A stretch of 50,379 nt of DNA. It comes from Moheibacter sp035515075. GTDB lineage: Bacteria > Bacteroidota > Bacteroidia > Flavobacteriales > Weeksellaceae. The notes under the pieces were generated by a model. The model saw only the letters and a list, made by a program, of their open reading frames with translations. It had not been told where the DNA came from and did not search any database. Location of the stretch: contig DATJBZ010000023.1 of assembly GCA_035515075.1 (NCBI GenBank), forward strand, positions 1 to 50,379, written 5' to 3'. Both the position numbers and the translations under genes were made by a program. Shown one piece after another: positions 41,552 through 50,379 of the stretch. Position 1 is the stretch's first letter. Every line of letters begins with the position of its first letter.

Positions 41552-43123
41552 TTAAACCAAAGGTCCACCACTTAGGATGTGTTCGTCAGCAAATTCTTCG
41601 TATTTTTTGAAGTTGTCTTTGAATTTATTGGCCAAAAGATGGGCTTTCTCTTCGTAGTCTTTCAAATCTTCCCAAGAGGATTCTACCTTTAAAATTTCAT
41701 CAGAAGAAACTCCAGGGCAAGTTTGTGGAATTTGGAAACCGAAATAGGGATCTTGTACATAATCTACTTTGTCTAATTCGCCATTCAAAGCAGCATTGAT
41801 GACTGCTCGCGTGTCTTTCAAAGCCATTCTTTTGCCTTGACCATTCCAACCTGTGTTCAACAACCAAACGTTCACACCGGTTTCCGCTACTTTTTTGCTC
41901 AACATGGCAGCGTATTTGGTAGGGTGCAAAGGCATGAAAGGTGCGCCAAAACAAGTGGAAAAAGTTGCTTGTGGTTCCGTTACGCCTGCTTCTGTTCCTG
42001 CTACTTTTGATGTATAACCAGAGATGAATAAGTAAGCGGCTTGTGCTGGACTCAATTTGGCAATCGGAGGCAAAACCCCAAAGGCGTCAAAAGATAGAAA
42101 GAAAATGTTTTTCGGATTTTTTCCTAAAGAAGGTTGAGCGATGTTCTCAATGTAATCAATTGGGTAGCTTACTCGGGTGTTTTCAGTGATGGATTTGTTT
42201 TCAAAATCAACTTCATTGGTGTCAGGTTTGAACACACAGTTTTCCAACAATGAACCTTCCTTGATGGCGCCAAAAATCTCTGGTTCGCCTTCGGCAGAAA
42301 GGTTGATGACTTTTGCATAACAACCGCCTTCAAAGTTAAAAATCACATTGTCTTCCGTCCATCCGTGCTCGTCATCACCGATTAATTTTCTGTTTTTATC
42401 GGCAGACAAAGTTGTTTTTCCAGTGCCTGATAAACCAAAAAACATGGCCGTATCGCCGTCTTTTCCAGTGTTGGCAGAACAGTGCATCGGTAAGGTGTTT
42501 TCAAAAGTAGGCAATAGGAAGTTCAAAGCGGAGAAGATTCCTTTTTTGATTTCTCCTGTATAGCCAGTTCCGCCGATCAAAGCGATTTTTCTTTTGAAAT
42601 TCAAAATGGCAAAATTAGCTTGTCTTGTGCCGTCTACTTCAGGATCAGCTTCAAAACTTGGTGCATTGATGATCAGCCAATCAGGTTCACCGAAATTGTT
42701 GAGTTCTTCTTCTGTCGGGCGGATGAACATATTGTACACAAACAAATTGGCCCACGGCATTTCGTTGATGGCTCTAATTTTGATTTGATGGCGTTCATCG
42801 GAGCAAGCAAAAGCATCACGCACATAGATTTCTTTGTCGCTGAGGTGTTGCACGACTTTGTTGTACAAAGCGTCAAACTTATCTGAATCGAATGGAATGT
42901 TGATGTCTCCCCACCAGATTTTGTCTTCTGTAATTTCGTCTTTGACAATGAAACGGTCTTTTGGAGAGCGCCCGGTGAATTTTCCAGTCAAAATGTTGAT
43001 GGCACCAGAGGAGGCTTTTTCTACTTGGTTCTTGTCTAAAGCGATTTGGGTCAGTTCTTCAGGCGATAAATTCCATTTGACTTTGTCAGAAGAAATCCCG
43101 TAGTTTGATAGTTTTGCGTCCAT
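41552..43123 (-). CDS. pckA: Phosphoenolpyruvate carboxykinase (ATP)
   Basis: 523 residues. The kinase-like P-loop GLSGTGKTTLS, the oxaloacetate site GRSPKDRFIV, metal ligands in the IGGTGYTGEIKKGIF region, DDEHGW, and LNTGWNGQGKRM are all present, as in ATP-type PEPCK. It converts oxaloacetate plus ATP to PEP, CO2 and ADP in gluconeogenesis. A -7 element TAAATTTG (43172-43165, minus strand) lies 41 bases before the ATG. Confidence 0.97.
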   Translation of the reverse strand: MDAKLSNYGISSDKVKWNLSPEELTQIALDKNQVEKASSGAINILTGKFTGRSPKDRFIVKDEITEDKIWWGDINIPFDSDKFDALYNKVVQHLSDKEIYVRDAFACSDERHQIKIRAINEMPWANLFVYNMFIRPTEEELNNFGEPDWLIINAPSFEADPEVDGTRQANFAILNFKRKIALIGGTGYTGEIKKGIFSALNFLLPTFENTLPMHCSANTGKDGDTAMFFGLSGTGKTTLSADKNRKLIGDDEHGWTEDNVIFNFEGGCYAKVINLSAEGEPEIFGAIKEGSLLENCVFKPDTNEVDFENKSITENTRVSYPIDYIENIAQPSLGKNPKNIFFLSFDAFGVLPPIAKLSPAQAAYLFISGYTSKVAGTEAGVTEPQATFSTCFGAPFMPLHPTKYAAMLSKKVAETGVNVWLLNTGWNGQGKRMALKDTRAVINAALNGELDKVDYVQDPYFGFQIPQTCPGVSSDEILKVESSWEDLKDYEEKAHLLANKFKDNFKKYEEFADEHILSGGPLV

Positions 43124-43232
43124 GTATATAATCTTGTTGGTATGTAATGATTAAAATAAAGCTACAAATTTAGAATAAAAAGAACTTGAAGCTGTTGATT
43201 TTTATCATTTTATACACAATTAAAAATATTGA

Positions 43233-43309
43233 TATATTTGTGAGGTTTGAACTTCAACTAAGTTTGATGCTTATTTATGTGCAACATTAGTTAAAGTTTT
43301 ATATTTTTG
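43233..43309 (+). promoter_or_regulatory. Promoter elements of acpP
   Basis: Two -7 elements lie before acpP: TATATTTG at 43233-43240 and TATTTTTG at 43302-43309. Either or both could start the acpP-fabF-rnc transcript. No TTG at normal spacing was seen for the second. Confidence 0.5.
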
Positions 43310-43339
43310 CCGAATCAAAAAACAATTAAAATAATTATT

Positions 43340-43576
43340 ATGTCTGACATTACATCAAGAGTAAAAGCAATTATCGTTGACAAATTAGGAGTAGACGAGA
43401 GTGAAGTAACCTTGGAAGCAAGCTTTACAAATGATTTGGGGGCTGATTCTTTGGATACAGTAGAATTGATCATGGAATTCGAAAAAGAATTTGACATCCA
43501 AATTCCAGATGATCAAGCGGAGAAAATTTCAACAGTAGGACAAGCTGTTCAATACATTGAAGATTTAAATAAATAA
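43340..43576 (+). CDS. acpP: Acyl carrier protein
   Basis: 78 residues from the ATG at 43340. Ser37 in GADSLDTVELIMEFE is the phosphopantetheine site; helix 2 and the acidic surface are typical. It carries fatty-acyl chains in the cytosol. First gene of acpP-fabF-rnc-IPExxxVDY-pyk. Confidence 0.97.
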   Translation: MSDITSRVKAIIVDKLGVDESEVTLEASFTNDLGADSLDTVELIMEFEKEFDIQIPDDQAEKISTVGQAVQYIEDLNK

Positions 43577-43601
43577 TTCTTACAATCATTTCCAGAGTTT
43601 T

Positions 43602-44852
43602 ATGGAATTAAAAAGAGTTGTAGTAACAGGTATAGGTGCGCTCACGCCCATCGGGAATAACTTCCAAGAGTTTTGGAATGCTTTGACCAATGGGGTAAGC
43701 GGAGCTGCACCCATCACCTTGTTCGACGCCGGTTTGTTCAAAACCCAATTTGCTTGTGAAGTAAAAAACTTCAATCCAGAAGATTATTTTGACCGCAGAG
43801 AGGTCAGAAGATTGGATCGTTGCGGACAGCTGGGCATTGTTGCAGCTCGTGAAGCTGTGAAGCACAGTGGAATCATCGAATCCAATGTGAACAAAGAAAG
43901 AGTAGGGGTGATTTGGGGTTCAGGCATCGGAGGAATTAAAACCTTCGAAGAAGAAGTCTCCAATTATGCCACAGGAAATGGTACGCCAAGGTTCAACCCT
44001 TTCTTTATTCCAAAAATGATCGCGGATATCACGCCAGGACATATTTCAATGGAGTTTGGATTCATGGGGCCAAATTATACCACTGTTTCAGCTTGTGCTT
44101 CTTCAACCAACGCGTTGATTGATGCTTTAATGTTGATTCGATTAGGGAAAGCTGATGTCATCGTGAGCGGTGGATCAGAAGCTGCCGTAACCGAGTCAAG
44201 CATTGGAGGGTTCAACGCCATGCATGCTTTATCGGTAAGAAATGATGATCCGAAAACCGCTTCAAGACCATTTGACAAAGACCGTGATGGTTTTGTGATG
44301 GGCGAAGGAAGTGCGGCCATTATTTTGGAAGAATACGAACATGCCAAAGCGAGAGGAGCAACTATTTATGCTGAATTAATCGGTGGAGGAATGTCTGCAG
44401 ATGCACATCATTTGACCGCACCGCATCCAGAAGGAATCGGCGCATTCAATGTGATGAGAAATGCAATTGCTGATGCCAACATCCAAATTGAAGAAGTGGA
44501 CCACATCAATATGCACGGAACTTCGACGCCTTTGGGCGACATCGCAGAGTCCAAAGCCATCCAAAAAATGTTTGGTGCGCATACGTACAACATCCAAATC
44601 AATTCAACCAAATCAATGACCGGACATTTGCTGGGAGCAGCAGGCGCCATCGAAGCGGCTTCAGTCATCGGTGCGATCATGCACGGAGTTGTTCCGCCAA
44701 CGATCAATCATTTTACGGATGATGAAAATTTGGATCCAAAGGTGAACTATACTTTTAACCAAGCGGTAAAAAAGGAAGTGAACATTGGGATGAGCAATAC
44801 TTTTGGTTTTGGCGGACACAATGCGTGTGTTGTGTTCAGAAAAATGCAATAA
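43602..44852 (+). CDS. fabF: 3-oxoacyl-ACP synthase II
   Basis: 416 residues, thiolase fold. Catalytic Cys in SACASSTNALID; the two histidines are in NMHGTSTPLGD and in TGHLLGAAGA; FGFGGHNACVVF closes the fold. It elongates acyl-ACP with malonyl-ACP and makes cis-unsaturated fatty acids. 25 bases after acpP; its stop directly precedes the rnc start. Confidence 0.97.
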   Translation: MELKRVVVTGIGALTPIGNNFQEFWNALTNGVSGAAPITLFDAGLFKTQFACEVKNFNPEDYFDRREVRRLDRCGQLGIVAAREAVKHSGIIESNVNKERVGVIWGSGIGGIKTFEEEVSNYATGNGTPRFNPFFIPKMIADITPGHISMEFGFMGPNYTTVSACASSTNALIDALMLIRLGKADVIVSGGSEAAVTESSIGGFNAMHALSVRNDDPKTASRPFDKDRDGFVMGEGSAAIILEEYEHAKARGATIYAELIGGGMSADAHHLTAPHPEGIGAFNVMRNAIADANIQIEEVDHINMHGTSTPLGDIAESKAIQKMFGAHTYNIQINSTKSMTGHLLGAAGAIEAASVIGAIMHGVVPPTINHFTDDENLDPKVNYTFNQAVKKEVNIGMSNTFGFGGHNACVVFRKMQ

Positions 44853-45620
44853 ATGATGCTGTTTTGGGATAAAATCAAAGCAAAATTGTTTGGGAATAAA
44901 GAAGTTGCACAACGTTCGAGTGTTATTCCTGAATTGGAAACCTATTTATTCAAAATCTTAGGCTTTTACCCTGGCCAAATTGACATTTACGAAAAAGCCT
45001 TCATTCATCGTTCGGCCCAAGTCAAGGACCAAGATGGAAATGATGTCAATTTTGAACGCCTAGAGTTTTTAGGCGATGCGGTTTTGGGTTTGATCATTGC
45101 GGTGTACGTCTTTGAAAAAGCACCCAACAAACAAGAAGGTTATTTGACTAAAATGCGGTCCAAAATGGTGTCAAGAAGTCAATTGAACAATTTAGGCAAG
45201 CATTTGAAATTGACCGATTATTTGCATCCAGATGGCAATCCTAATTTGGGAGAAGACATCAATGGGAATTTAGTCGAAGCCTTGATTGGCGCCATTTATT
45301 TGGACAAGGGCTTCAACTTTACTGCTGATTTTATCTCCAAACAAATCATTGAAAGACACATCGATTTGGAACGTTTAGAAAAAGCGATTGCGAGTTACAA
45401 AAGCTTGATTTTGGAATGGGGACAAAAAACAAAAAATAAAATCGCATTCAACACTTTCGAAGAAGAAAATGCAGAAGATTTGATTGTTTTTGTGTCTGTG
45501 ATCCGACTCAATGAAAAAGTAATCTCCAAAGGTAGAGGAACTTCAAAGAAAAAAGCAGAAGAGAATGCTGCCCGACGTGCTTATTTTTTCTTGCAAAAAG
45601 AAATGGAAAAAGCACTGTAA
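44853..45620 (+). CDS. rnc: Ribonuclease III
   Basis: 255 residues. The RNase III signature ERLEFLGDAVLG is at 68-79 and the second acidic cluster is NGNLVEALIGAIYLD; a dsRNA-binding domain (~185-255: KGRGTSKKKAEENAARRAY) follows. It processes rRNA and other double-stranded RNA. It begins right after the fabF stop. Confidence 0.96.
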   Translation: MMLFWDKIKAKLFGNKEVAQRSSVIPELETYLFKILGFYPGQIDIYEKAFIHRSAQVKDQDGNDVNFERLEFLGDAVLGLIIAVYVFEKAPNKQEGYLTKMRSKMVSRSQLNNLGKHLKLTDYLHPDGNPNLGEDINGNLVEALIGAIYLDKGFNFTADFISKQIIERHIDLERLEKAIASYKSLILEWGQKTKNKIAFNTFEEENAEDLIVFVSVIRLNEKVISKGRGTSKKKAEENAARRAYFFLQKEMEKAL

Positions 45621-46073
45621 ATGGCACAAAAACATATTTTCTTAGAGATGGCAGATTTCATTGATTTCGAGCTCTATGGAATTGTGTCCAGTTTTTCTGA
45701 TGCTGTTCAATTTGTTTTTCATTTCAATCAGTTTTTTGAAACGAAATTTCACCGAATGGCGGATTTGGATGTTTTGAACGAAGGAGAAATGGCTTACTAC
45801 CCGATGTTTGAATGGGAAAATCCCAACAGCCAAACCCATTACCATCTGATCAAAAACAGTTCTTATTCATTGACGAAAAAAGGAAAAGAAAGTGATTTAA
45901 GTCTGCTTTTTGACATTGCGCCCGTTTTGGTGCAAGAATTGAAAGCTTACAATTATTTACTCAAAGTTAATGGAGAAGAAAGCTCTGATTGGTTAAAAGA
46001 GAATAACTTTATCCAAAAGATCACTAAATTTGATGTTGATAAAATCAAGTCAATTGATCGTTTGATATTTTAA
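45621..46073 (+). CDS. IPExxxVDY family protein
   Basis: 150 residues, starting directly after rnc. No signal peptide or membrane helix. The protein is rich in Phe/Leu and acidic. Its place between rnc and pyk is the standard flavobacterial position of the IPExxxVDY family, whose name motif is not obvious here. Function unknown. Confidence 0.7.
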   Translation: MAQKHIFLEMADFIDFELYGIVSSFSDAVQFVFHFNQFFETKFHRMADLDVLNEGEMAYYPMFEWENPNSQTHYHLIKNSSYSLTKKGKESDLSLLFDIAPVLVQELKAYNYLLKVNGEESSDWLKENNFIQKITKFDVDKIKSIDRLIF

Positions 46074-46086
46074 ATTAAGAAAAGAA

Positions 46087-47526
46087 ATGTATTACAATCC
46101 ACAATATTTAAAGCGTACAAAAGTTGTCGCTACTTTAGGTCCTGCAACAGATGATCGAGAGATTTTACGAGAAATGATGGACAAAGGCGTCGATGTTTTT
46201 CGAATCAATTTCTCACACGCCAACTACGAGGATGTCAAGGCTAAAATCCAAATGATTCATGGGCTCAATGACGAATATGGTTACAATACGGCCATTTTAG
46301 CAGATTTACAAGGACCCAAATTGCGCATCGGAGAAATGGAAGACAATGTTTTTTTGTCGCCAGGTGATATTTTGACGTTCACGAATGAAGAAGCCATTGG
46401 CAACAAAGAAAAGGTGTTCATGACCTACAAACAGTTTCCCAATGATGTAAAAGTCGGCGAAAACATTTTGGTCGATGATGGAAAGTTGGTGTTGAAAGTG
46501 ATCAGCAGCAACCAAAAAGATGAAGTGCAAGCAGAAGTCATTCAAGGTGGGCCTTTGAACTCTAAAAAAGGGGTGAATTTGCCCAATACCAAAATTTCCT
46601 TGCCTGCGTTGACAGAAAAAGATAAAAAAGACGCTCAATTTGCTTTGGAGCAGGGCGTAGATTGGATGGCACTTTCATTTGTTCGTACTGCGCAGGATGT
46701 GGAAGATTTGAAAGAAATTATCGAAGCCAATACTGCTTATAAAGTCCCCATCATCGCCAAAATTGAAAAGCCAGAAGCCTTGGACAATATTGATGAAATC
46801 ATCCAAGCAGTGGATGGTTTGATGGTAGCAAGAGGAGATTTGGGCGTGGAAATGCCGATGGAAGAAGTGCCAGAACACCAAAAAATGTTGATTGGAAAAG
46901 CCAAATTGGCGAGAATTCCTGTCATCGTTGCGACCCAAATGATGGAAAGTATGATGACGAGTTTGACGCCATCGAGAGCAGAAGTGAATGATGTGGCCAA
47001 TGCAGTTTATGACGGTGCTGATGCGGTGATGTTGAGTGGTGAAACTTCAGTAGGTGCTTATCCAGTTCAAGTAATCGAGACCATGACCAAAATCTTGCAA
47101 AGAGTAGAAGATTCGCCGACGATCAAAGTACCCACTTTGAAACCAAAAAATAGAAATGAACGCTTTATCACCAAAATGGTTTGTTATAGCGCAGCGCGTT
47201 TGGTGAGTTTGACTGGTGCCAAAGCGATTTCGACTTTGACATATTCAGGCTATACTGCTTTTCAAATTTCGTCTTATCGACCAATTGCACATATTTTGGT
47301 TTATACGCCCAACCGCCATATCGTTCGTCGTTTGAATTTGTTGTGGGGTGTGAAAGCGACTTATTATGATCCAGGCAATACCAGCACGGATGAAACGGTA
47401 ATCGCAGTGAACCAAAAAGCAGTGGACAATGGCTTTGTCGATTGGGGAGATTATGTGATCAATTTGAATGCGATGCCAGTTTCTGAAAAAGGAAAAACCA
47501 ATACAGTGCGTTTGACCACGATTTAA
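46087..47526 (+). CDS. pyk: Pyruvate kinase
   Basis: 479 residues. TKVVATLGPATDD, FRINFSHANYEDV, ADLQGPKLRIG, the catalytic lysine context IAKIEKPEAL, ARGDLGVEMPMEEVP, VIVATQMMESM and LSGETSVGAYPV are diagnostic. It makes pyruvate and ATP from PEP and ADP. It is 13 bases after the IPExxxVDY gene and closes the operon. Confidence 0.97.
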   Translation: MYYNPQYLKRTKVVATLGPATDDREILREMMDKGVDVFRINFSHANYEDVKAKIQMIHGLNDEYGYNTAILADLQGPKLRIGEMEDNVFLSPGDILTFTNEEAIGNKEKVFMTYKQFPNDVKVGENILVDDGKLVLKVISSNQKDEVQAEVIQGGPLNSKKGVNLPNTKISLPALTEKDKKDAQFALEQGVDWMALSFVRTAQDVEDLKEIIEANTAYKVPIIAKIEKPEALDNIDEIIQAVDGLMVARGDLGVEMPMEEVPEHQKMLIGKAKLARIPVIVATQMMESMMTSLTPSRAEVNDVANAVYDGADAVMLSGETSVGAYPVQVIETMTKILQRVEDSPTIKVPTLKPKNRNERFITKMVCYSAARLVSLTGAKAISTLTYSGYTAFQISSYRPIAHILVYTPNRHIVRRLNLLWGVKATYYDPGNTSTDETVIAVNQKAVDNGFVDWGDYVINLNAMPVSEKGKTNTVRLTTI

Positions 47527-47545
47527 TTTAAGAAAAGAATAAAAA

Positions 47546-47579
47546 AGCAATTGGCAATGGTAAAAAGTTGCCAATTGCT
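47546..47579 (+). terminator. Terminator of the acpP-pyk operon
   Basis: AGCAATTGGCAA and TTGCCAATTGCT enclose a 10-base loop right after the pyk stop; the T tract after it is weak. Confidence 0.6.
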
Positions 47580-47597
47580 ATTTCTAATGGTCGAAAG

Positions 47598-47629
47598 TTG
47601 GTCGTTGTCCATTGAATCAATTAAATTTG
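47598..47629 (+). promoter_or_regulatory. Promoter of pheS
   Basis: TTG at 47598-47600, 21 bases, TAAATTTG at 47622-47629, which lies 20 bases before the ATG at 47650. Confidence 0.7.
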
Positions 47630-47649
47630 CAAACTTAAAAGAAAGTTGA

Positions 47650-48669
47650 ATGATTGCTGAAATCAAAAAACATATCGAAGAAGCGAAGTCGTTTCGTGCC
47701 AAAAATGCGGCTGAAGTAGAAGCATTTCGCATCCATTATTTGGGTAAAAAAGGCATTTTGAATGAATTGTTTGCGCAATTCAAAACGGTGCCCAATGACC
47801 AAAAAAAAGAATTTGGACAGGTCGTCAATGAGTTGAAAAATTGCGTCAATGAACAAGTGAAAGCGGGCAAAGCATCTTTTGAATCTTCAGCCAAGCAGGC
47901 CATTTCTTTGGATTTGACGCGTCCAGGCGAGAGTTTTGATTTGGGCGCAAGGCATCCCATCAACAGTGTGCGAAACAGAATCATCGAGATTTTCTCTCGC
48001 ATTGGATTTACTTTGTCTGACGGACCAGAAGTCGAAGATGATTGGCACAACTTTACTGCATTGAATTTGCCTGAGCATCATCCAGCACGCGATATGCAAG
48101 ATACTTTCTTTATTGAACAAAATCCAGATATCGTACTCAGAACCCATACTTCGTCGGTTCAAATTCGTTATATGGAAAATAATGAACCGCCGATTCGCAT
48201 CCTTTCTCCAGGAAGAGTGTATAGAAATGAGGCCATTTCATCTCGTTCGCACATGATGTTTCATCAAATTGAAGGATTGTACATTGATAAAAATGTTTCA
48301 TTTGCGGATTTGCGTCAAACTTTGAGCTATTTTACCGAAGCATTGTTCGGGAAATCAAAAATTCGTTTGCGTCCGTCTTATTTTCCGTTTACCGAACCCA
48401 GCGCTGAAGTCGATGTGTATTGGGGATTGGAAACCGAAACCGATTACCGCATGACCAAAGGAACTGGATGGTTGGAAATCATGGGCTGTGGTATGGTCGA
48501 TCCGAATGTGTTGAAAAACGTCAACATCGATCCAGAAGAATACACCGGATATGCGTTTGGAATGGGCATTGAACGAATTGCCTTGTTGTTGTATCAAATT
48601 GGCGACATCCGTTTGTACACCGAAAATGACCTGCGCTTTTTGGAGCAATTTCAGTCGGAATTGTTTTAA
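47650..48669 (+). CDS. pheS: Phenylalanyl-tRNA synthetase alpha subunit
   Basis: 339 residues. The N-terminal coiled coil (~1-100) and the class II core are seen: DLTRPGE, GPEVEDDWHNFTALN, HPARDMQDTFF, RVYRNEAISSRSHMMFHQIEGL, PSAEVDVYWG and YAFGMGIERIALLLY. The beta subunit gene is not in this window, so pheS is separate from pheT. Charges tRNA-Phe. Confidence 0.96.
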   Translation: MIAEIKKHIEEAKSFRAKNAAEVEAFRIHYLGKKGILNELFAQFKTVPNDQKKEFGQVVNELKNCVNEQVKAGKASFESSAKQAISLDLTRPGESFDLGARHPINSVRNRIIEIFSRIGFTLSDGPEVEDDWHNFTALNLPEHHPARDMQDTFFIEQNPDIVLRTHTSSVQIRYMENNEPPIRILSPGRVYRNEAISSRSHMMFHQIEGLYIDKNVSFADLRQTLSYFTEALFGKSKIRLRPSYFPFTEPSAEVDVYWGLETETDYRMTKGTGWLEIMGCGMVDPNVLKNVNIDPEEYTGYAFGMGIERIALLLYQIGDIRLYTENDLRFLEQFQSELF

Positions 48670-48835
48670 ACAATTATTTGAACATTTAAAAATTAAGAAT
48701 AGTTAAGTTTCATTGAATGAAATCTTATCTATTTCTTCATTTTGAATGTTGAGAAAGAAGAATTCTTCCTTAAAATAACTTAACAGCCTAAAACCTCTTC
48801 CTTTGAAAGAAGTTTGGGATGGATCTTTTGTGAAT
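48670..48835. other. Intergenic spacer pheS / binding protein
   Basis: 166 bases with a small palindrome TTTCATTGAATGAAA (48708-48722) and GAAGAATTCTTC; no T tract, no clear terminator or gene. Confidence 0.45.
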
Positions 48836-49900
48836 TTACTTCAATTGTTTATAAAACCGCAATGAGTGATTAGGAAATAAATCAGGATACAAAATCGCAA
48901 CCAAATCTTTCAACACCCAATCGGGTCGAGCCGTGCCTGTTTCAAAATAATCATTGCCGCCTTTTGCAGTCATGCTTTGGCTCCAATTGTATACTTTTTT
49001 TTGTTGAACCGCTTTCAGCCAAGCATAATTCGGATAAGTAGCAACCAAGCCTTCGATGCTTTGAAAGTCGCCTACATTGAGCCAGAAATCGGCTGCGTTG
49101 GCTTTTTCAAAAACCGATTCAAAAGACAAATGGATCGAAAATTCATTGTCGTTGCTTGCCCATAAATAATTACCACCTGCATCATGGAACAATTGCGCTT
49201 GAAAACTTTTTCCGCCAGGCAAATACCAAATGTCCCCATAGATTTGATTGGCTAAAATCGTCGGTTTTTTTCGGTTCAATTGCGCGACTTGGGATTGAAT
49301 GTTGTGGTAATTTTCTTCAATTTCATCAAACAATTGTTGGGCTTCTTTTTCTTTGTTCAATAATTTTCCGAAGATTTTCACATATTCTGCCCTGGCCAAA
49401 GGATGCAATTCGTCGTATTCGTCGATGTACAAAATTTTCACCCCTTGTTGTTGAAGCAATGCATGGAATTTTGCCAAAGTAGGACTGGAAGTAGAAATCA
49501 ACAAATCAGGCTGGTTCAACAGGATCTTTTCGATGAACAATTCATTGAAAGAGCCGATTTCTTCGATTTTATTTTGGTCAAAAAGTGCATGAATCGTTGG
49601 ATTGTAGATAAAATCAATTTGGCTAACGCCCGTAATTTGGTCCAAAGCATTCAATTCATCCAAATAGGCAATGACTGCAGTTGGCACAATCATCACCTCT
49701 TTTATGGGCAAATCTTTTTGGGCCAATTGGAGCAAATGTTGTGCGGAAGAAATGAGGATAGAGTCCGCTGTTTCAGAGATTTGGACTTGTTGTATGTATT
49801 CAAAATTAGCTGTGTTTTCAACGGTTGTTTGTTGGGAGGAAGAAGGAGAACAAGCATTGAAAAAAGGCCAAGCAAAAATAAATATTTTCAAAAATTTCAT
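48836..49900 (-). CDS. Periplasmic metal-chelate or cobalamin ABC binding lipoprotein
   Basis: 354 residues. A lipoprotein signal (FNACSPS) is followed by a class III periplasmic binding protein fold of the BtuF/FecB/FhuD type: VMIVPTAVIAYLDEL, TGVSQIDFIYNP, IGSFNELFIEKILLNQPDLLIS and ending DWVLKDLVAIL. It would deliver a siderophore, heme or vitamin B12 to an ABC permease; the ligand cannot be told. No permease or TonB receptor lies in the window. It is divergent from tRNA-Arg. Confidence 0.87.
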   Translation of the reverse strand: MKFLKIFIFAWPFFNACSPSSSQQTTVENTANFEYIQQVQISETADSILISSAQHLLQLAQKDLPIKEVMIVPTAVIAYLDELNALDQITGVSQIDFIYNPTIHALFDQNKIEEIGSFNELFIEKILLNQPDLLISTSSPTLAKFHALLQQQGVKILYIDEYDELHPLARAEYVKIFGKLLNKEKEAQQLFDEIEENYHNIQSQVAQLNRKKPTILANQIYGDIWYLPGGKSFQAQLFHDAGGNYLWASNDNEFSIHLSFESVFEKANAADFWLNVGDFQSIEGLVATYPNYAWLKAVQQKKVYNWSQSMTAKGGNDYFETGTARPDWVLKDLVAILYPDLFPNHSLRFYKQLK

Positions 49901-49918
49901 GATTGCAAGTTAACAAAT

Positions 49919-49949
49919 TTGGTTTGAATAGAAAGATGTTTTATATTTG
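49919..49949 (+). promoter_or_regulatory. Promoter of tRNA-Arg(ACG)
   Basis: TTG at 49919-49921, 20 bases, TATATTTG at 49942-49949, 15 bases before the tRNA. Confidence 0.78.
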
Positions 49950-49963
49950 CACACTCAAAATAA

Positions 49964-50037
49964 GGCCTCGTGGCGCAACTGAATAGCGCACCTGATTACG
50001 GCTCAGGAGGTTGAAGGTTTGAATCCTTCCGAGGTCA
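49964..50037 (+). tRNA. tRNA-Arg (anticodon ACG)
   Basis: Acceptor GGCCTCG/CGAGGTC, anticodon stem CCTGA/TCAGG with loop TTACGGC giving ACG, and T loop TTTGAAT. 74 bases, no encoded CCA. It lies next to the start of a restriction-modification gene. Confidence 0.95.
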
Positions 50038-50043
50038 CTACTT

Positions 50044-50085
50044 AAAATCCTAAATTGGTTGTCAAAATCGATTTAGGATTTTTTT
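50044..50085 (+). terminator. Terminator of tRNA-Arg
   Basis: AAAATCCTAAAT and its complement at 50071-50082 enclose a 15-base loop and are followed by a T tract, right after the tRNA. Confidence 0.8.
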
Positions 50086-50248
50086 ATTCATTTGAATTTA
50101 AATATAGTCAAAGTTCATAAAGAGGAAATTGACTTAATTGATGACTGTCAGGTGTTTATGATTTTTTATTTGTTAAGGTTTAAAAATTTCCTATTTTAGT
50201 GAATTCTTAAGGAATTAAAATCCCTAATCTAAATTAACACCGATTTCA

Positions 50249-50379
50249 ATGTCAGAAGAACAAAAGAAAATGCTGGAGCAACAGCTCTGGAACATAGCCA
50301 ATACCTTACGTGGAAAAATGAATGCCGATGAATTCCGAGATTATATTTTGGGATTTATTTTTTATAAATACTTGGCTGA
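50249..50379 (+). CDS. hsdM: Type I restriction-modification methyltransferase subunit HsdM (partial)
   Basis: 43 codons from the ATG at 50249, cut by the right edge. MLEQQLWNIANTLRGKMN followed by EFRDYILGFIFYKYL is the helical N-terminal domain of HsdM, which contacts DNA and precedes the N6-adenine methyltransferase core. The remaining subunits (HsdS, HsdR) would lie beyond the window. The gene starts 212 bases after tRNA-Arg, so a defence island may begin here. Confidence 0.88.
   Translation, partial: MSEEQKKMLEQQLWNIANTLRGKMNADEFRDYILGFIFYKYLA

Noticed and set aside
49901..49963. Possible cobalamin riboswitch before the binding-lipoprotein gene
   Set aside because: Only 63 bases separate the gene from tRNA-Arg, far too few for that riboswitch.

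Overview
This window is a piece of chromosome from a member of the Bacteroidota, most likely a flavobacterium. Four things point there. The promoters carry the Bacteroidota -7 element TAnnTTTG, in several cases with a TTG 18-22 bases upstream. Ribosome-binding sites are A-rich rather than Shine-Dalgarno-like. The gene content is typical of the group: an IPExxxVDY protein beside acpP-fabF-rnc, a CzcA-TolC fusion, an ATP-dependent PEP carboxykinase and menaquinone genes. The composition is AT-rich. Species cannot be named from sequence reading alone.

Layout. 1-1.1 kb: the start of a carotenoid gene (crtI, cut by the left edge) behind a MarR regulator. 1.5-2.05 kb: a four-tRNA operon (Ser-Pro-Arg-Lys) with promoter, internal hairpin and terminator. 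2.1-5.7 kb: amidase lipoprotein, a small charged secreted protein and a DEAD-box RNA helicase with an RG/SG-rich tail. 5.7-12.7 kb (minus strand): a UbiA-like membrane protein and a heavy-metal efflux operon (small Cys/His protein, CzcA-TolC fusion, CzcB adaptor). 12.8-21.1 kb: typA, ilvE, mnmD-nudix, an ATL protein, an ECF sigma factor with a membrane/barrel partner, trmD and an SMR exporter. 21.1-25.7 kb (minus strand): a menaquinone block (menB, MFS exporter, menA, UPF0173 hydrolase) plus an unknown secreted protein. 25.8-29.2 kb: M15 peptidase, DUF2807 protein, YoeB-type toxin-antitoxin pair and pepT. 29.2-32.3 kb: HMG-CoA lyase and two periplasmic PpiC/SurA-type folding factors. 32.3-33.5 kb: an AT-rich accessory patch with a frameshifted gene and heptad-repeat arrays. 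33.5-40.3 kb: greA-HIT-TPR operon, Rieske-like lipoprotein, ybaB, GNAT, a ureohydrolase, TlpA-like thioredoxin, DUF493 and prfC. 40.5-43.1 kb: a stand-alone AsnRS-like catalytic core and pckA. 43.3-48.7 kb: acpP-fabF-rnc-IPExxxVDY-pyk and then pheS. 48.8-50.4 kb: a periplasmic metal-chelate/cobalamin-type binding lipoprotein, tRNA-Arg, and the start of a type I restriction-modification hsdM gene cut by the right edge.

Most of the window is housekeeping. The points most worth a second look are: a terminator-like hairpin inside the greA leader; two arrays of a 7-base repeat flanking a 21-base repeat; a gene broken at a run of ten A; the AsnRS-like core without an anticodon domain; the CzcA-TolC fusion that keeps a signal-peptide-like segment at its junction; the sigma factor paired with a one-membrane-span, barrel-ended partner; and many genes whose -7 element lies only 4-20 bases before the start codon, implying leaderless or very short leaders.
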